Shown in pieces: positions 1 through 8,867 of a stretch of DNA of 64,000 bases. The stretch spans positions 1 through 64,000 of the forward strand of contig JAFMBM010000009.1 in assembly GCA_017858515.1 (NCBI GenBank), in the 5' to 3' direction. The notes beneath the pieces are model-generated. The model saw nothing but the letters and a program-made list of their open reading frames with translations. It was not told where the DNA came from and ran no database searches. The stretch's first letter is position 1; the number at the start of each line of letters is the position of its first letter. This DNA is from Cryomorphaceae bacterium (lineage in GTDB: Bacteria; Bacteroidota; Bacteroidia; Flavobacteriales; Schleiferiaceae). The position numbers and the translations under genes are program-made.

Positions 1-2
1 GA

Positions 3-1280
3 TTATTCTATTTGCTCGCCATGCTGGCTTATATCTAAGCCTCTTTCTTCTTGATCTTCTCGCACCCGCATTTTCAATAAAACGTCTACCAATTTAAAGA
101 GCAAGTAGCTTCCACCAAAAGTAAAGATGGCGGTAATTGCCAATGCAATAAGGTGATAGATGAAGGTGGAAGTCTGACCATAAATCAATCCTACCTCCTT
201 GGCGAGAATAGCCGTGAGCAGCATCCCCACAATTCCACCGATTCCATGGCTAGGAAACACATCGAGGGTATCATCAATTCCCGATTTGTTCTTGAGGTAG
301 ATCATCCAGTTGGATACAATGGCAGCGATAAAACCAATGAGCATAGATTGACCAATATTTACAAAACCCGCTGCGGGAGTAATGGCCACCAATCCAACCA
401 CTGCACCAATACAAGCCCCAACGGCCGACATCTTTCTACCGTGCATCCGCTCATAGAACAACCAAGCAATCATGGCTGTTGCCGAAGCGATGTTGGTGTT
501 TGCAAAAGCAATAACCGCATCGCCATTGGCCCCCAAGGCCGATCCCGCATTGAAACCAAACCATCCGAACCACAGCAAACCCGTTCCAAGAATTACATAG
601 GGCACATTGGCATGACCTTCTACCGCTATCTTTCTCTTTCCTAAATACAGCGCACCTGCAAGGGCCGCAAATCCAGCCGACATATGCACTACGGTTCCTC
701 CCGCAAAGTCGAGAACACCCCATTTGCGGAACAATCCCTCCGGATGCCAAGTCATATGCGCCAGCGGACTGTAGATCAATAAGCTGAAGAGTACCATAAA
801 GAGAATATAGCTTCTGAAGCGTACCCTTCCTGCAAAACTCCCTGTGATGAGAGCGGGAGTAATGATGGCAAACTTCAATTGGAAGAGCGCAAAAAGCAAA
901 AAGGGAATGGTAGAAGCGAAATCGGCGTTCGGTTCAATTCCAACGCCTTTGAAATTCAAATAGGTCAAAGGATTGCCAATGATACCTCCGATGCTTTCAC
1001 CAAAAGCCAAACTAAATCCAACCAACACCCATAGCACACTAATAACACCCAAAGCCACAAAACTCTGTAGCATGGTTGAAATCACATTCTTTTTATTGAT
1101 CATTCCTCCATAAAAGAAAGACAATCCTGGAGTCATTAAGAGCACAAAGGCACTGGAAACCAACATCCAAGCCGTATCTCCTTTATCTATACTGCTGGAC
1201 AGCTCCGTATAGCTAGTGGCGGTAAAAGCACTTAGCAAGACTAAGATGGCTAATACAATAAAATTGACTTTCTTTCCCAT
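3..1280 (-). CDS. amt: ammonium transporter (Amt/Rh family)
   Basis: This is an inner-membrane channel that takes up ammonium. The 425 residues start with a signal-like hydrophobic segment (MGKKVNFIVLAILVLL), then show about 11 membrane spans, the usual Amt length. The pore motifs are visible: FYGGM after the first mature helix, and the twin histidines in HMSAG (mid-protein) and HGIGG (C-terminal half). The C-terminal tail carries the EEERGLD-like motif (here QEERGLDISQHGE) that normally regulates the trimer. The gene is complete, with a TAA at the very edge of the window. No glnB/glnK partner is seen next to it on this side; one may lie beyond the window edge. Confidence 0.96.
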   Translation of the reverse strand: MGKKVNFIVLAILVLLSAFTATSYTELSSSIDKGDTAWMLVSSAFVLLMTPGLSFFYGGMINKKNVISTMLQSFVALGVISVLWVLVGFSLAFGESIGGIIGNPLTYLNFKGVGIEPNADFASTIPFLLFALFQLKFAIITPALITGSFAGRVRFRSYILFMVLFSLLIYSPLAHMTWHPEGLFRKWGVLDFAGGTVVHMSAGFAALAGALYLGKRKIAVEGHANVPYVILGTGLLWFGWFGFNAGSALGANGDAVIAFANTNIASATAMIAWLFYERMHGRKMSAVGACIGAVVGLVAITPAAGFVNIGQSMLIGFIAAIVSNWMIYLKNKSGIDDTLDVFPSHGIGGIVGMLLTAILAKEVGLIYGQTSTFIYHLIALAITAIFTFGGSYLLFKLVDVLLKMRVREDQEERGLDISQHGEQIE

Positions 1281-1305
1281 TCTCTCATTTTTTCATGGGC
1301 GTACA

Positions 1306-1318
1306 GCGCCCTTTTAAT
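1306..1318. repeat. short inverted repeat (GGGCG/CGCCC) upstream of amt
   Basis: GGGCG TACAG CGCCC-type dyad between amt and the broken cyclase gene. It lies just before a copy of the AGACGCAATGCATTG repeat. It may be a decayed member of the same palindromic repeat family or a weak terminator. Confidence 0.3.
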
Positions 1319-1330
1319 CGGGTATCGCAC

Positions 1331-1345
1331 AGACGCAATGCATTG
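1331..1345. repeat. partial copy of AGACGCAATGCATTGCGTCT palindrome
   Basis: AGACGCAATGCATTG is the first 15 bases of the perfect palindrome found at 3368-3387. The right arm has decayed here to GGTTT. It lies just beyond the corrected end of the cyclase gene, so copies of this element flank that gene on both sides. Confidence 0.6.
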
Positions 1346-1351
1346 GGTTTG

Positions 1352-3296
1352 TTACCGGGATTTTGATACAAACCACATTTCCATTTCGCCTTTGCCCTTC
1401 ACCTCTATTTTACCCCGTTTTTCAAAAATAAAATCAGAATCGCCTTTAATCAACGAATAGGTACTATCACTTATGTTCACTTTTTCAACAGCTCCATTGC
1501 TTTCCATTCTTGAGGCTGTATTTACGGTATCGCCCCAGATATCGTATTGAAACTTTTTTTATACCCACTATACCCGCTACAACGGGTCCAGTGTGAACGC
1601 CCACGCGCATTTCAAAGGCGGGAAGCTGCTGTTGATCCATTTTCCTCTTGCGTTCAGAAATAAAGTCTTGCATTTCTAGGGCTGCAAGCACAGTGTTTCT
1701 AACGGAGTCTTTGGAGGGAATAGGAAGTCCGCCTGCAGCCATATAGGCATCTCCAATGGTTTTTATTTTCTCAATATGGAATTTGTCCATTATAAGATCA
1801 AAAGCTTCAAAACACTGATTGATCTCAGCCACCAAGTCCGTTGCACTGAGTGTAGAGCTCAACTCGGTAAAACCCTTGAAGTCTGTGAAGAGAATAGATA
1901 CCAAGTCGTAACCGCGTGCGTCTGCTCTTCCTTTTTCTTTCAGCTCTTCCGCAATTTCAGCAGGCAGAATATTCAGCAATAAGGTATCTGAGCGTTCTTT
2001 CTCCTTTTCTATTGTAGCTTTCGACTTCCGCACAAATTGTAGACGGCTGTACAATCCGCCTGAAAGAAGCAAAACAAGCGCTCCCACGCCAAAGGCAATA
2101 TTGCTTGTGCGCTCCTTTTTCCGAATAGCGGCCATATGTTGGTATTCGATCTCCCTCTTTTCATCCACTACTTTCATGCTGTCTGCCAAAATTTGAGACT
2201 GAAATTCTTTGCGTTGTATTTCAATACTCCTACCTCCAAAATTGGCTTCTTTTTGAATTCGCTTAATTTCATCATCGTCGAAGAGAGCTTCCGCATAACG
2301 CTTCAATTTTCTATGGATGCGGTATTGGAAAGTATACACATCCTCCTCTCCTTCTGCCACCCCCATTGCTTTGAAAATCGATAGGCTTTTCGCAAGATCG
2401 GCTAAGGCCTCTTCATCTGCTCCTCTGTGTGATTTTATAGGGGCACCATAGCAATAATAACCAGCTAAGAATAGATTCGATTGCAGTTCAGTGGCCAGGA
2501 TCTTCAGTTCTTGCACATAGAAATCGGCCTGATCGTATTCTTGCATTTCTCCCAATAAAGAGGCTAAGTTCAAAAGGGCGTAACCATATGAATGTCTGTT
2601 TAATTCCTTTACTTCCGCCGATTTTTTATAGAATTCCAATCCTTTTATCGTATCCCCATTTCCGATATACGTATTGCCCAAATTCCCATAGAGAATGTAG
2701 CATTCGGCCTTTGGATTCTCTTCATTACATCCTGCCAATGCTCGAACAAAATACTGCTCCGACTTTTTGTAATTCTCTAGGGCACTGAAGATATTTCCAA
2801 GCATTACTAAGCTTCCGTAATACTTTTCGCTATTGGGTGCTACCACTTCGGCTGCCGCCAAGGCCTTTCGTGCATAGGCATAGGCATTAATCATATCTCT
2901 ATTGAAATAATACGAAGTGCCGATATTGAAATACGCTCTTTCAAGTAAGAGGCTATCTCCTTCTTCTAGTAGAATGGCAAGGGCCTCCTTGCCATGAAGA
3001 ATGGCATTTTCTAGGTGATTGCGGGTATAGGCGATGGTGCTGGCCATCTGCAGATGTGCCACCGCCTCCATTTTTCGAAATTTCAATTCCTTTGCCTTTG
3101 CTAGAAGCGATTCACTCAGAGCTAAGGCACTGTCTGGATTTTGATAGCTATAATGGCTTTCAATTAGCCTATGCATGGCCCGCATTCTAATGGTATCATT
3201 GAAAGAAAGATCATTCCATACTTGATGCAATGAGTCTTTTTCACTTTGAGTCTGAACGAAAAGACTACTCAGTAGGAATAGAAGGAAATATTTCAT
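1352..3296 (-). CDS. TPR-repeat adenylate/guanylate cyclase, frameshifted near its 3' end
   Basis: Class III nucleotide cyclase that would make cAMP or cGMP at the inner membrane. Order: signal peptide (1-18), TPR array (about 30-340), coiled coil, one membrane helix (about 400-425), cyclase domain from about 445. SILFTDFKGFTELS, with the metal-binding Asp, and KTIGDAYMAAGG are intact. After GPVVAGIVGIKK the open frame drifts into non-family sequence and stops at 1485. A shift by one base at the A7 run (T7 on + at 1554-1560) restores FQYDIWGDTVNTASRMES and continues to a TAA at 1352. That part holds the transition-state Asn and Arg, so the unshifted product should be inactive. Either a recent mutation, slippage or a homopolymer sequencing error explains it; the downstream frame is undecayed, which favours the last two or a very recent event. 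Confidence 0.85.
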
Positions 3297-3329
3297 CCTT
3301 CAAATGTAGAGTATTGATACAGAGCACTG

Positions 3330-3420
3330 CGTCTACTAAATTTCAAGGGCGCAATGCCTTGCTGTTTAGACGCAATGCATTGCGTCTCTAAGATGAGTAA
3401 AGACGCAATATATTGCGTCT
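3330..3420. repeat. two perfect 20-bp palindromes plus a degenerate copy
   Basis: Perfect palindromes AGACGCAATGCATTGCGTCT (3368-3387) and AGACGCAATATATTGCGTCT (3401-3420) are separated by 13 bases, with a degraded copy around 3330-3362 (ACTGCGTCTAC... GGGCGCAATGCC). The second one abuts the stop codon of the L-2-hydroxyglutarate oxidase gene. Each can form a strong hairpin in RNA, so they may also end transcription. They resemble REP/MITE-like dispersed palindromes reported in Bacteroidota and cyanobacteria. Confidence 0.8.
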
Positions 3421-4632
3421 CTACGATGAATACTGCTTTTTTAATTCTGCCAACACCCTATCTGCAATGGCCAAACTGGCCGTTGCGGCCGGACTCGGGG
3501 CATTTAAAATATGAACCGATTTTTCGCCGGCCTGAATCACAAAATCATCTACCAAATTTCCGCTTTTGTCTAAGGCTTGAGCGCGAATTCCAGATCTGCC
3601 TTCTACCAGATCTGTCATTTCTAAGGAGGGCATTAAAACTTGAAGCGCCTTTAAGAATTTCTTTTTAGAAAAGGCGCGTTCGTATTCGCCCAATCCATAG
3701 CGCCAATGTTTTGCAAACAACTTCCAAGTACCCGGAAATCCGAGCGAATCAGTGGTATCTTTTAAATTGAAATCGGTTTTTTCATATCCTTCTCGTGCGA
3801 AGCTAAAGACTGCATTGGGTCCGCATTCCGCACCGCCGTGCACCATTCGAGTGAAGTGCACCCCTAAGAATGGAAAATTCGGGTCAGGAACCGGATAAAT
3901 AAGGTTTTTTACTTTTTTCCAAGCGTGTTCTGCCAATTCATAGTAATCGCCTCTAAACGGAACAATTCGTATTTGCGGATTCAATCCATCTAAACGCGCC
4001 AAGCGATCGGATTGCAAGCCCGCGCAACTGATTAAGTGCTTGGCGGTAAATTTCGATTTTGCCGTGTGCACCTCAATCTGATTACTTTGGAAGTGAACAT
4101 CTGTTACTGCCTCTGAATAGCGAATTTGACTCTTAGGCTGAATTTGAAGAACCCTCTCCCCCATTTTGCGGGTCATTTCTGGATAATCAATGATGCCTGT
4201 ATGCGGAACAAAAATGGCTTTCAAGCCATCGGCATAAGGTTCAATTTCTTTGAGCTCTTGCGTACTAATGGCGCGAATGCCTTCCAGTCCGTTTTCTGCC
4301 CCTCTTGCGAGAATGCGATCGAAACTATCGAATTCAGACTCTTTGGTAGCCACAATGACCTTTCCACAAATCTCATGCTTCACCTTATTCTCTTGAGCGA
4401 AATCGATCAACTGAGAATAGCCCTCCAAACAAGTGGTGGCCTTTAAAGATCCTGGCTTATAGTATATTCCACTGTGAATAACTCCTGAATTTCTTCCCGT
4501 TTGGTGCAAGGCGGGTGCCTTTTCCTTTTCCAAAACCAAAATGCGCGCATCTGGATTTTCCTTCTGGAATTTGTATGTACTGGCCATTCCAACAATGCCA
4601 CCGCCAATTACTACCAAATCAAATGTTTCCAT
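3421..4632 (-). CDS. lhgO: L-2-hydroxyglutarate oxidase
   Basis: FAD-dependent oxidase of the DAO family that returns L-2-hydroxyglutarate to 2-oxoglutarate. The dinucleotide-binding motif GGGIVGMASTYKF sits directly after the start, followed by ALHQTGRNSGVIHSGIYY, which is diagnostic of the LhgO family. The C-terminus has the FAD-contacting GRSGIRAQ segment. About 403 residues is normal. I chose the ATG of METFDLVV at 4632 over an ATG six codons upstream because FAD enzymes of this family begin a few residues before the first strand. A TATTTG stretch lies just upstream of that start. The gene stands alone, divergent from the phosphohexomutase. Confidence 0.92.
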   Translation of the reverse strand: METFDLVVIGGGIVGMASTYKFQKENPDARILVLEKEKAPALHQTGRNSGVIHSGIYYKPGSLKATTCLEGYSQLIDFAQENKVKHEICGKVIVATKESEFDSFDRILARGAENGLEGIRAISTQELKEIEPYADGLKAIFVPHTGIIDYPEMTRKMGERVLQIQPKSQIRYSEAVTDVHFQSNQIEVHTAKSKFTAKHLISCAGLQSDRLARLDGLNPQIRIVPFRGDYYELAEHAWKKVKNLIYPVPDPNFPFLGVHFTRMVHGGAECGPNAVFSFAREGYEKTDFNLKDTTDSLGFPGTWKLFAKHWRYGLGEYERAFSKKKFLKALQVLMPSLEMTDLVEGRSGIRAQALDKSGNLVDDFVIQAGEKSVHILNAPSPAATASLAIADRVLAELKKQYSS

Positions 4633-4783
4633 TCGGCAAATATCATCCAAGCAAACGAGAAAAAATAAAACTCAGAATAGCAATTTTATAGAAATACTAA
4701 CCATTGCCTAAAGAATAATTCACCCAAAGTTTCGGGTTCAATGTCTCTTCTTATTACATTCGCTTATTCCTAAAAATGTAATC

Positions 4784-6499
4784 ATGCAATTAGATCCATT
4801 AATCGTTAAGAAAGCAAGTGAATGGCTGAATGGTCCGTACGATGCAGACACTAAGAAAGAAGTTCAAAGAATGCTCGATGAAGATCCGAAAGGATTGATA
4901 GACGCCTTTTATACCGATTTGGATTTTGGCACTGGAGGATTGCGCGGCATTATGGGAGTGGGAACCAACCGTGTTAACAAATACACCTTTGGATTGGCCA
5001 CACAAGGACTTGCGCAATATTTACTTCAATCTGTTCATGAGCCCATTCGGGTGGTGATTAGCCACGATAGTCGATTGAGAAGTAGAGAATTTGCCCTTCA
5101 AACAGCGGATATCTTTTCGGCCAATGGCATTCAGGCCTTTCTTTTCGAAGATCTTAGACCTACGCCCTTGTTGAGCTTTGCCATTCGCCATTTGAACTGC
5201 CATAGCGGGGTTATGATTACCGCCTCTCACAATCCGAAAGAATACAATGGCTACAAAGTATATTGGGCCGATGGCGGACAATTGGTTCCTCCACACGACA
5301 ATAATGTAATTGCTGAGGTTCGCAAAACACGTCCGGAAGATGTGAAGTACACTTCCAATCCTGCACTTATTAAGGTGTTAGGCAATGAGGTGGATGAAGC
5401 CTACTTGGATATGGTTGGCTCTTTGTCCCTCAGTTCAGCAGGAAAAGACAGCTTGAAGACCGTTTTCACGAGTATTCATGGCACGGGCATTACCTTAATG
5501 CAACGAGCAATGGAACGGGTTGGGTTTAAACACTTCAGTGTTGTTGAAGCACAAGCCGCTCCCGACGGAAATTTCCCCACAGTTCACAGTCCCAATCCGG
5601 AAGAAGCCGCTGCGCTTGAAATGGCGGTGAATCAAGCCAATGAAGAAGGCGCTGATTTGGTTATTGGCACCGATCCGGATGCCGATCGTGTGGGTATTGC
5701 CGTGCGCGATGAAAAGGGCAATATGGTTTTGCTCAATGGCAATCAGACGGCCAGTGTTCTCATTTATTATATGCTTGAAGAATGGAAAAAGGCGGGTAAG
5801 TTGGATGGAAAGCAATTCATTGCCGAGACCATTGTGACCACCGATCTATTGGCTCAAATGGCGAAAGACTACGGCGTTGAATGTCCGATTTGCTTAACGG
5901 GCTTTAAGTGGATAGCCGAATTAATACGAGAAAGAGAAGGCAAGCTTCAGTTTATAGCTGGAGGTGAAGAGAGTTATGGCTATCTCATTGGAGATGCAGT
6001 AAGAGATAAAGACGCCGTAGCCAGTGCGGTTATGATTGCAGAAGTGGCCGCCTGGGCTCAAGCCAAAGGCAGCAGCTTTTACAATGAACTGCAGAAATTG
6101 TATCTCAAATACGGCTTGTATCATGAAACATTGAAGTCTATTACCATGCAGGGTAAGTCGGGTGCCGATGAAATTCAAGCCATGATGAAAAACCTACGCG
6201 ACAATCCGCCAGTTTCTCTTGGAGGAGATAAAATAGTACGCGTCTTCGACTATAAAACTCAAAGTGTATTGGATGTATTGAGTGGCAAGAAAAGTGTGAT
6301 TGATTTGCCTAGTTCCAATGTACTTCAGTTTATTACGGAGAGCGGAAGTAAAATCACCGCCCGTCCGAGTGGTACTGAGCCAAAGATTAAGTTCTATTTT
6401 GGATTGAAATCGAAGGTTTCATCTTTGGAAGCCATTGATTCAAAAAAGGCAGAGCTACAATCGAACATCGATTTAATCTTAAAAGACCTCGGTTTGTAA
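4784..6499 (+). CDS. phosphoglucomutase/phosphomannomutase family protein
   Basis: Alpha-D-phosphohexomutase that moves phosphate between C1 and C6 of glucose or mannose (possibly a deoxyribose phosphate), feeding sugar-nucleotide synthesis. At 571 residues it is of the long PGM2-like type common in Bacteroidota. Visible landmarks are FGTGGLRGIMG near the N-terminus, the phosphoserine loop TASHNPKEYNG (Ser about 148), the metal loop GTDPDADRVGIA (about 294-305), the sugar loop GGEESYG, and the phosphate-binding RPSGTEPKIKFY near the end. A bidirectional terminator follows. The sugar specificity cannot be told from sequence. Confidence 0.94.
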   Translation: MQLDPLIVKKASEWLNGPYDADTKKEVQRMLDEDPKGLIDAFYTDLDFGTGGLRGIMGVGTNRVNKYTFGLATQGLAQYLLQSVHEPIRVVISHDSRLRSREFALQTADIFSANGIQAFLFEDLRPTPLLSFAIRHLNCHSGVMITASHNPKEYNGYKVYWADGGQLVPPHDNNVIAEVRKTRPEDVKYTSNPALIKVLGNEVDEAYLDMVGSLSLSSAGKDSLKTVFTSIHGTGITLMQRAMERVGFKHFSVVEAQAAPDGNFPTVHSPNPEEAAALEMAVNQANEEGADLVIGTDPDADRVGIAVRDEKGNMVLLNGNQTASVLIYYMLEEWKKAGKLDGKQFIAETIVTTDLLAQMAKDYGVECPICLTGFKWIAELIREREGKLQFIAGGEESYGYLIGDAVRDKDAVASAVMIAEVAAWAQAKGSSFYNELQKLYLKYGLYHETLKSITMQGKSGADEIQAMMKNLRDNPPVSLGGDKIVRVFDYKTQSVLDVLSGKKSVIDLPSSNVLQFITESGSKITARPSGTEPKIKFYFGLKSKVSSLEAIDSKKAELQSNIDLILKDLGL

Positions 6500-6518
6500 A
6501 ATCAGAGAATAGCATAAT

Positions 6519-6544
6519 AAAAAAAGGGGCCGAGGCCCCTTTTT
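6519..6544. terminator. bidirectional rho-independent terminator
   Basis: A-run, GGGGC stem with CGAG loop and GCCCC, then T-run. It serves both the mutase gene on the plus strand and the SDR gene on the minus strand, which converge here. Confidence 0.9.
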
Positions 6545-6547
6545 GCA

Positions 6548-7249
6548 TTAAAACGGATTGGTTGCCCAGACTCCAAATTCAGGAATAAAGGCTCGATCAT
6601 CGAGTTCCAAAGCTGCAACAATACTAAAAGCCAAATCAAAAGGCCTTAGTTTATTGTCTTTCTCTTCGCGCTCGATTCTATCCTGCTTATTAAAAGCAGT
6701 AGTAACTTCACTCGGATTAACATGCATTACGCGAATATTGTGTGGTCTTAACTCGGTTCTCCAACATTCGCTCATGGCTCTCAGAGCAAATTTAGAAGCC
6801 GAATAGACCGAGCCATTGGCAAATCCCTTCACCGAAGCACTGGATCCAATGTTTACAATATTGCCGTAGTTCTGACTTTTAAAAGCAGAAATTAATTTAG
6901 AAGTCAAGATGGCTGCACCAAAAACGTTTGTTTCAAAAATGCGTTGGAAAGCCGCTCGGTTTAAATCGTCTACTGGAGCAAACTCGCCAATGCCTGCATT
7001 GTTGATTAAGCAGTCTACCCTTCCAAACTGATTCATCACTGAATCTACCAGCTTTTGTAAATCTTCATCTGAAGTCATGTGTGCAAGATGACCTTCTACT
7101 CCTATTTCTTTTGAAACTTTTTCGAGTTTAAGCGCATCACGACCTGTGATCACCACTTTTCCACCTTTTTCTTTCAATAGAGCCGCCAAAGCTTTTCCAA
7201 TACCGGAGCTACCTCCGGTTACTATAAATACGCTGTCTTTTATCTTCAT
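6548..7249 (-). CDS. short-chain dehydrogenase/reductase (SDR)
   Basis: Classical NAD(P)-dependent SDR of 233 residues. The cofactor motif TGGSSGIGKA is at about residues 12-21, NNAGIG at mid-protein, the catalytic Ser in IGSSASV and the YSASK dyad follow. It is close to 3-oxoacyl-ACP reductase-like enzymes; the substrate is unknown. The open frame extends seven codons upstream to 7270, but those codons (MRFFIYT) are the T-tract and stem of the terminator of the neighbouring outer-membrane protein gene, so I place the start at the ATG of MKIKDSVFIV. It converges with the phosphohexomutase. Confidence 0.9.
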   Translation of the reverse strand: MKIKDSVFIVTGGSSGIGKALAALLKEKGGKVVITGRDALKLEKVSKEIGVEGHLAHMTSDEDLQKLVDSVMNQFGRVDCLINNAGIGEFAPVDDLNRAAFQRIFETNVFGAAILTSKLISAFKSQNYGNIVNIGSSASVKGFANGSVYSASKFALRAMSECWRTELRPHNIRVMHVNPSEVTTAFNKQDRIEREEKDNKLRPFDLAFSIVAALELDDRAFIPEFGVWATNPF

Positions 7250-7257
7250 GGTATAAA

Positions 7258-7289
7258 TAAAAAAGCGCAACCCTTATGAGATGCGCTTA
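7258..7289 (-). terminator. rho-independent terminator of the phoH-purC-OMP operon
   Basis: On the minus strand an AAGCGCA ... TGCGCTT hairpin is followed by seven Ts. It lies just downstream of the outer-membrane protein gene and directly upstream of the SDR start. Confidence 0.85.
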
Positions 7290-7309
7290 TTAAACATCTT
7301 GGTTGACTC

Positions 7310-7909
7310 TTAGTTTAGCTTATAAGCCAATGCAATGATAAACTGTGATGGACGGCTGTCTACATTTATTTTTTCTCCATCCACTAAAACAAAGTTGGTG
7401 GCATCAGACAATCCAAATTCATAGCGGGCGTCTACTTGGATCTTCAGTATTTCCAAACCAGCCAATAGTTGTAGTCCCCAGGTGGAAGATCCCAATCCGT
7501 CTTCTAAAACGGAATTCACTGATCCGATTTGATATGAGAAAACAGGGCCACCTCCCAAACGCAAAGGACCTAAACGAGTTATCCCTAAAACAGGAATATC
7601 CAATCTATTGATGCCCACATCATTTGCAAATGTTTTTCCAGCAAGATCCGTAGATTCAAAAGAACCCGATATTCTTGTGAAGAGTAGTTCTGGTTGAATT
7701 TCTACAATTAACAGAGACAATTTGGTGTAGATACCCGCGTGATATCCAATATTTCCCGCCTGATTTTCAAAGTTTGAGAAAAAGGGATTATCTGAGAAGT
7801 CAGAGAATTTCATATTAGAGAAATTCATTCCAGCTCTTAGACCAATGTGAAATTGCGCCTGGGCCATTGTCGTTGACAATAGAACGAATAAGAATAAAAT
7901 TTTCTTCAT
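7310..7909 (-). CDS. outer-membrane beta-barrel protein, PorT-like
   Basis: The 199-residue protein starts with a signal peptide (MKKILFLFVLLSTTMAQAQ) and continues with the FHIGLRAGMNFSN pattern of the Bacteroidota outer-membrane beta-barrel family (PF13568-type, PorT-like). Alternating hydrophobic strands run to a C-terminal FIIALAYKLN strand. It should sit in the outer membrane as a small eight-stranded barrel; no transport or secretion role can be assigned. It starts two bases after purC ends, so it is cotranscribed with phoH and purC and closes that operon before the terminator at 7258-7289. Confidence 0.85.
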   Translation of the reverse strand: MKKILFLFVLLSTTMAQAQFHIGLRAGMNFSNMKFSDFSDNPFFSNFENQAGNIGYHAGIYTKLSLLIVEIQPELLFTRISGSFESTDLAGKTFANDVGINRLDIPVLGITRLGPLRLGGGPVFSYQIGSVNSVLEDGLGSSTWGLQLLAGLEILKIQVDARYEFGLSDATNFVLVDGEKINVDSRPSQFIIALAYKLN

Positions 7910-7911
7910 GA

Positions 7912-8865
7912 TTATTTATTTGTGTAGTGGTTCAAATATAAGTCAACATTAGATTGTATTCGCGTTTCGGGCTTGTCATTTGAAGGATCAAACTTCAACC
8001 CAGTAATTTGTTCATACAACTCTATATAACGTTGGCTGATCGAATCAACAATAGATTCCGTCATTTCCGGAACAACTTGTCCTTCCTTCCCTTGAAACCC
8101 ATTTTCTATTAACCATTCGCGAACAAATTCCTTGCTCAACTGCAGTTGCTTTTCTCCTCGTAACTGACGCTGTTCAAATCCATCTTTATAGAAATACCTC
8201 GAACTATCGGGCGTATGAACTTCGTCGATTAAAAGTATCTCACCTTCTGCCGTCTTACCAAACTCATATTTGGTATCTACCAGTATAAGTCCTCTTTCTT
8301 TGGCCATTTGCTGACCTCTTTGGAAGAGATTTCGGGTATATTCTTCCAGCTGAAGGTAATCGGGAAGGCTCACAATGCCCTTTGCTAAAATATCTTCTCT
8401 AGAAATATCTTCATCGTGTAAACCAAGATCAGCCTTAGTAGTAGGCGTTATAATGGGTTCAGGAAACGGATCATTTTCTTTTAATCCTTCAGGCATACTC
8501 ACACCGCAGAGTATTCTTTTACCCAGTTTATATTCACGCCAAGCATGACCACTTAAATGTCCACGAATAACCATTTCCACTTTAAAGGGATCTGCCTTTA
8601 TTCCCACTGAAACAACAGGATCTGGACTATTTACAAACCAATTGGGAACAATATCTCGCGTAGCTTTTAAGAAATGCACCGCCGTTTGGTTAAGGACCTG
8701 GCCTTTAAAAGGTATACCTCTTGGCAAAACCACATCAAAGGCAGAAATGCGATCGCTAGCAACCATTACCAGCATGCCGTTATCAATTGAATAAACGTCG
8801 CGAACCTTTCCTTTATAATGTCCCGTTTGGCCCTTGAACGTGAAAGTAGAATCCGTCAGTGTCAT
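7912..8865 (-). CDS. purC: phosphoribosylaminoimidazole-succinocarboxamide synthase (SAICAR synthetase)
   Basis: ATP-dependent step of purine synthesis joining CAIR and aspartate. The 317-residue length matches the long PurC class. Motifs visible are [13 protein letters not shown] at the N-terminus (ATP loop), [37 protein letters not shown] and the catalytic [15 protein letters not shown]. It starts two bases after phoH ends and is followed after two bases by an outer-membrane barrel gene, so three apparently unrelated functions share one transcript. Confidence 0.97.
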   Translation of the reverse strand: MTLTDSTFTFKGQTGHYKGKVRDVYSIDNGMLVMVASDRISAFDVVLPRGIPFKGQVLNQTAVHFLKATRDIVPNWFVNSPDPVVSVGIKADPFKVEMVIRGHLSGHAWREYKLGKRILCGVSMPEGLKENDPFPEPIITPTTKADLGLHDEDISREDILAKGIVSLPDYLQLEEYTRNLFQRGQQMAKERGLILVDTKYEFGKTAEGEILLIDEVHTPDSSRYFYKDGFEQRQLRGEKQLQLSKEFVREWLIENGFQGKEGQVVPEMTESIVDSISQRYIELYEQITGLKFDPSNDKPETRIQSNVDLYLNHYTNK

Positions 8866-8867
8866 AA

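Noticed and set aside
1480-1570. Programmed -1 frameshifting at A AAA AAA in the cyclase gene
   Set aside because: The frame that restores the family sequence is +1 (or one base fewer), not -1, so a dnaX-type slip would not work. Left as mutation, slippage or sequencing error.
4784-6499. Assigning the phosphohexomutase a single gene name such as pgm or manB
   Set aside because: The family motifs do not fix glucose versus mannose specificity in the long PGM2-like class, so no symbol is given.
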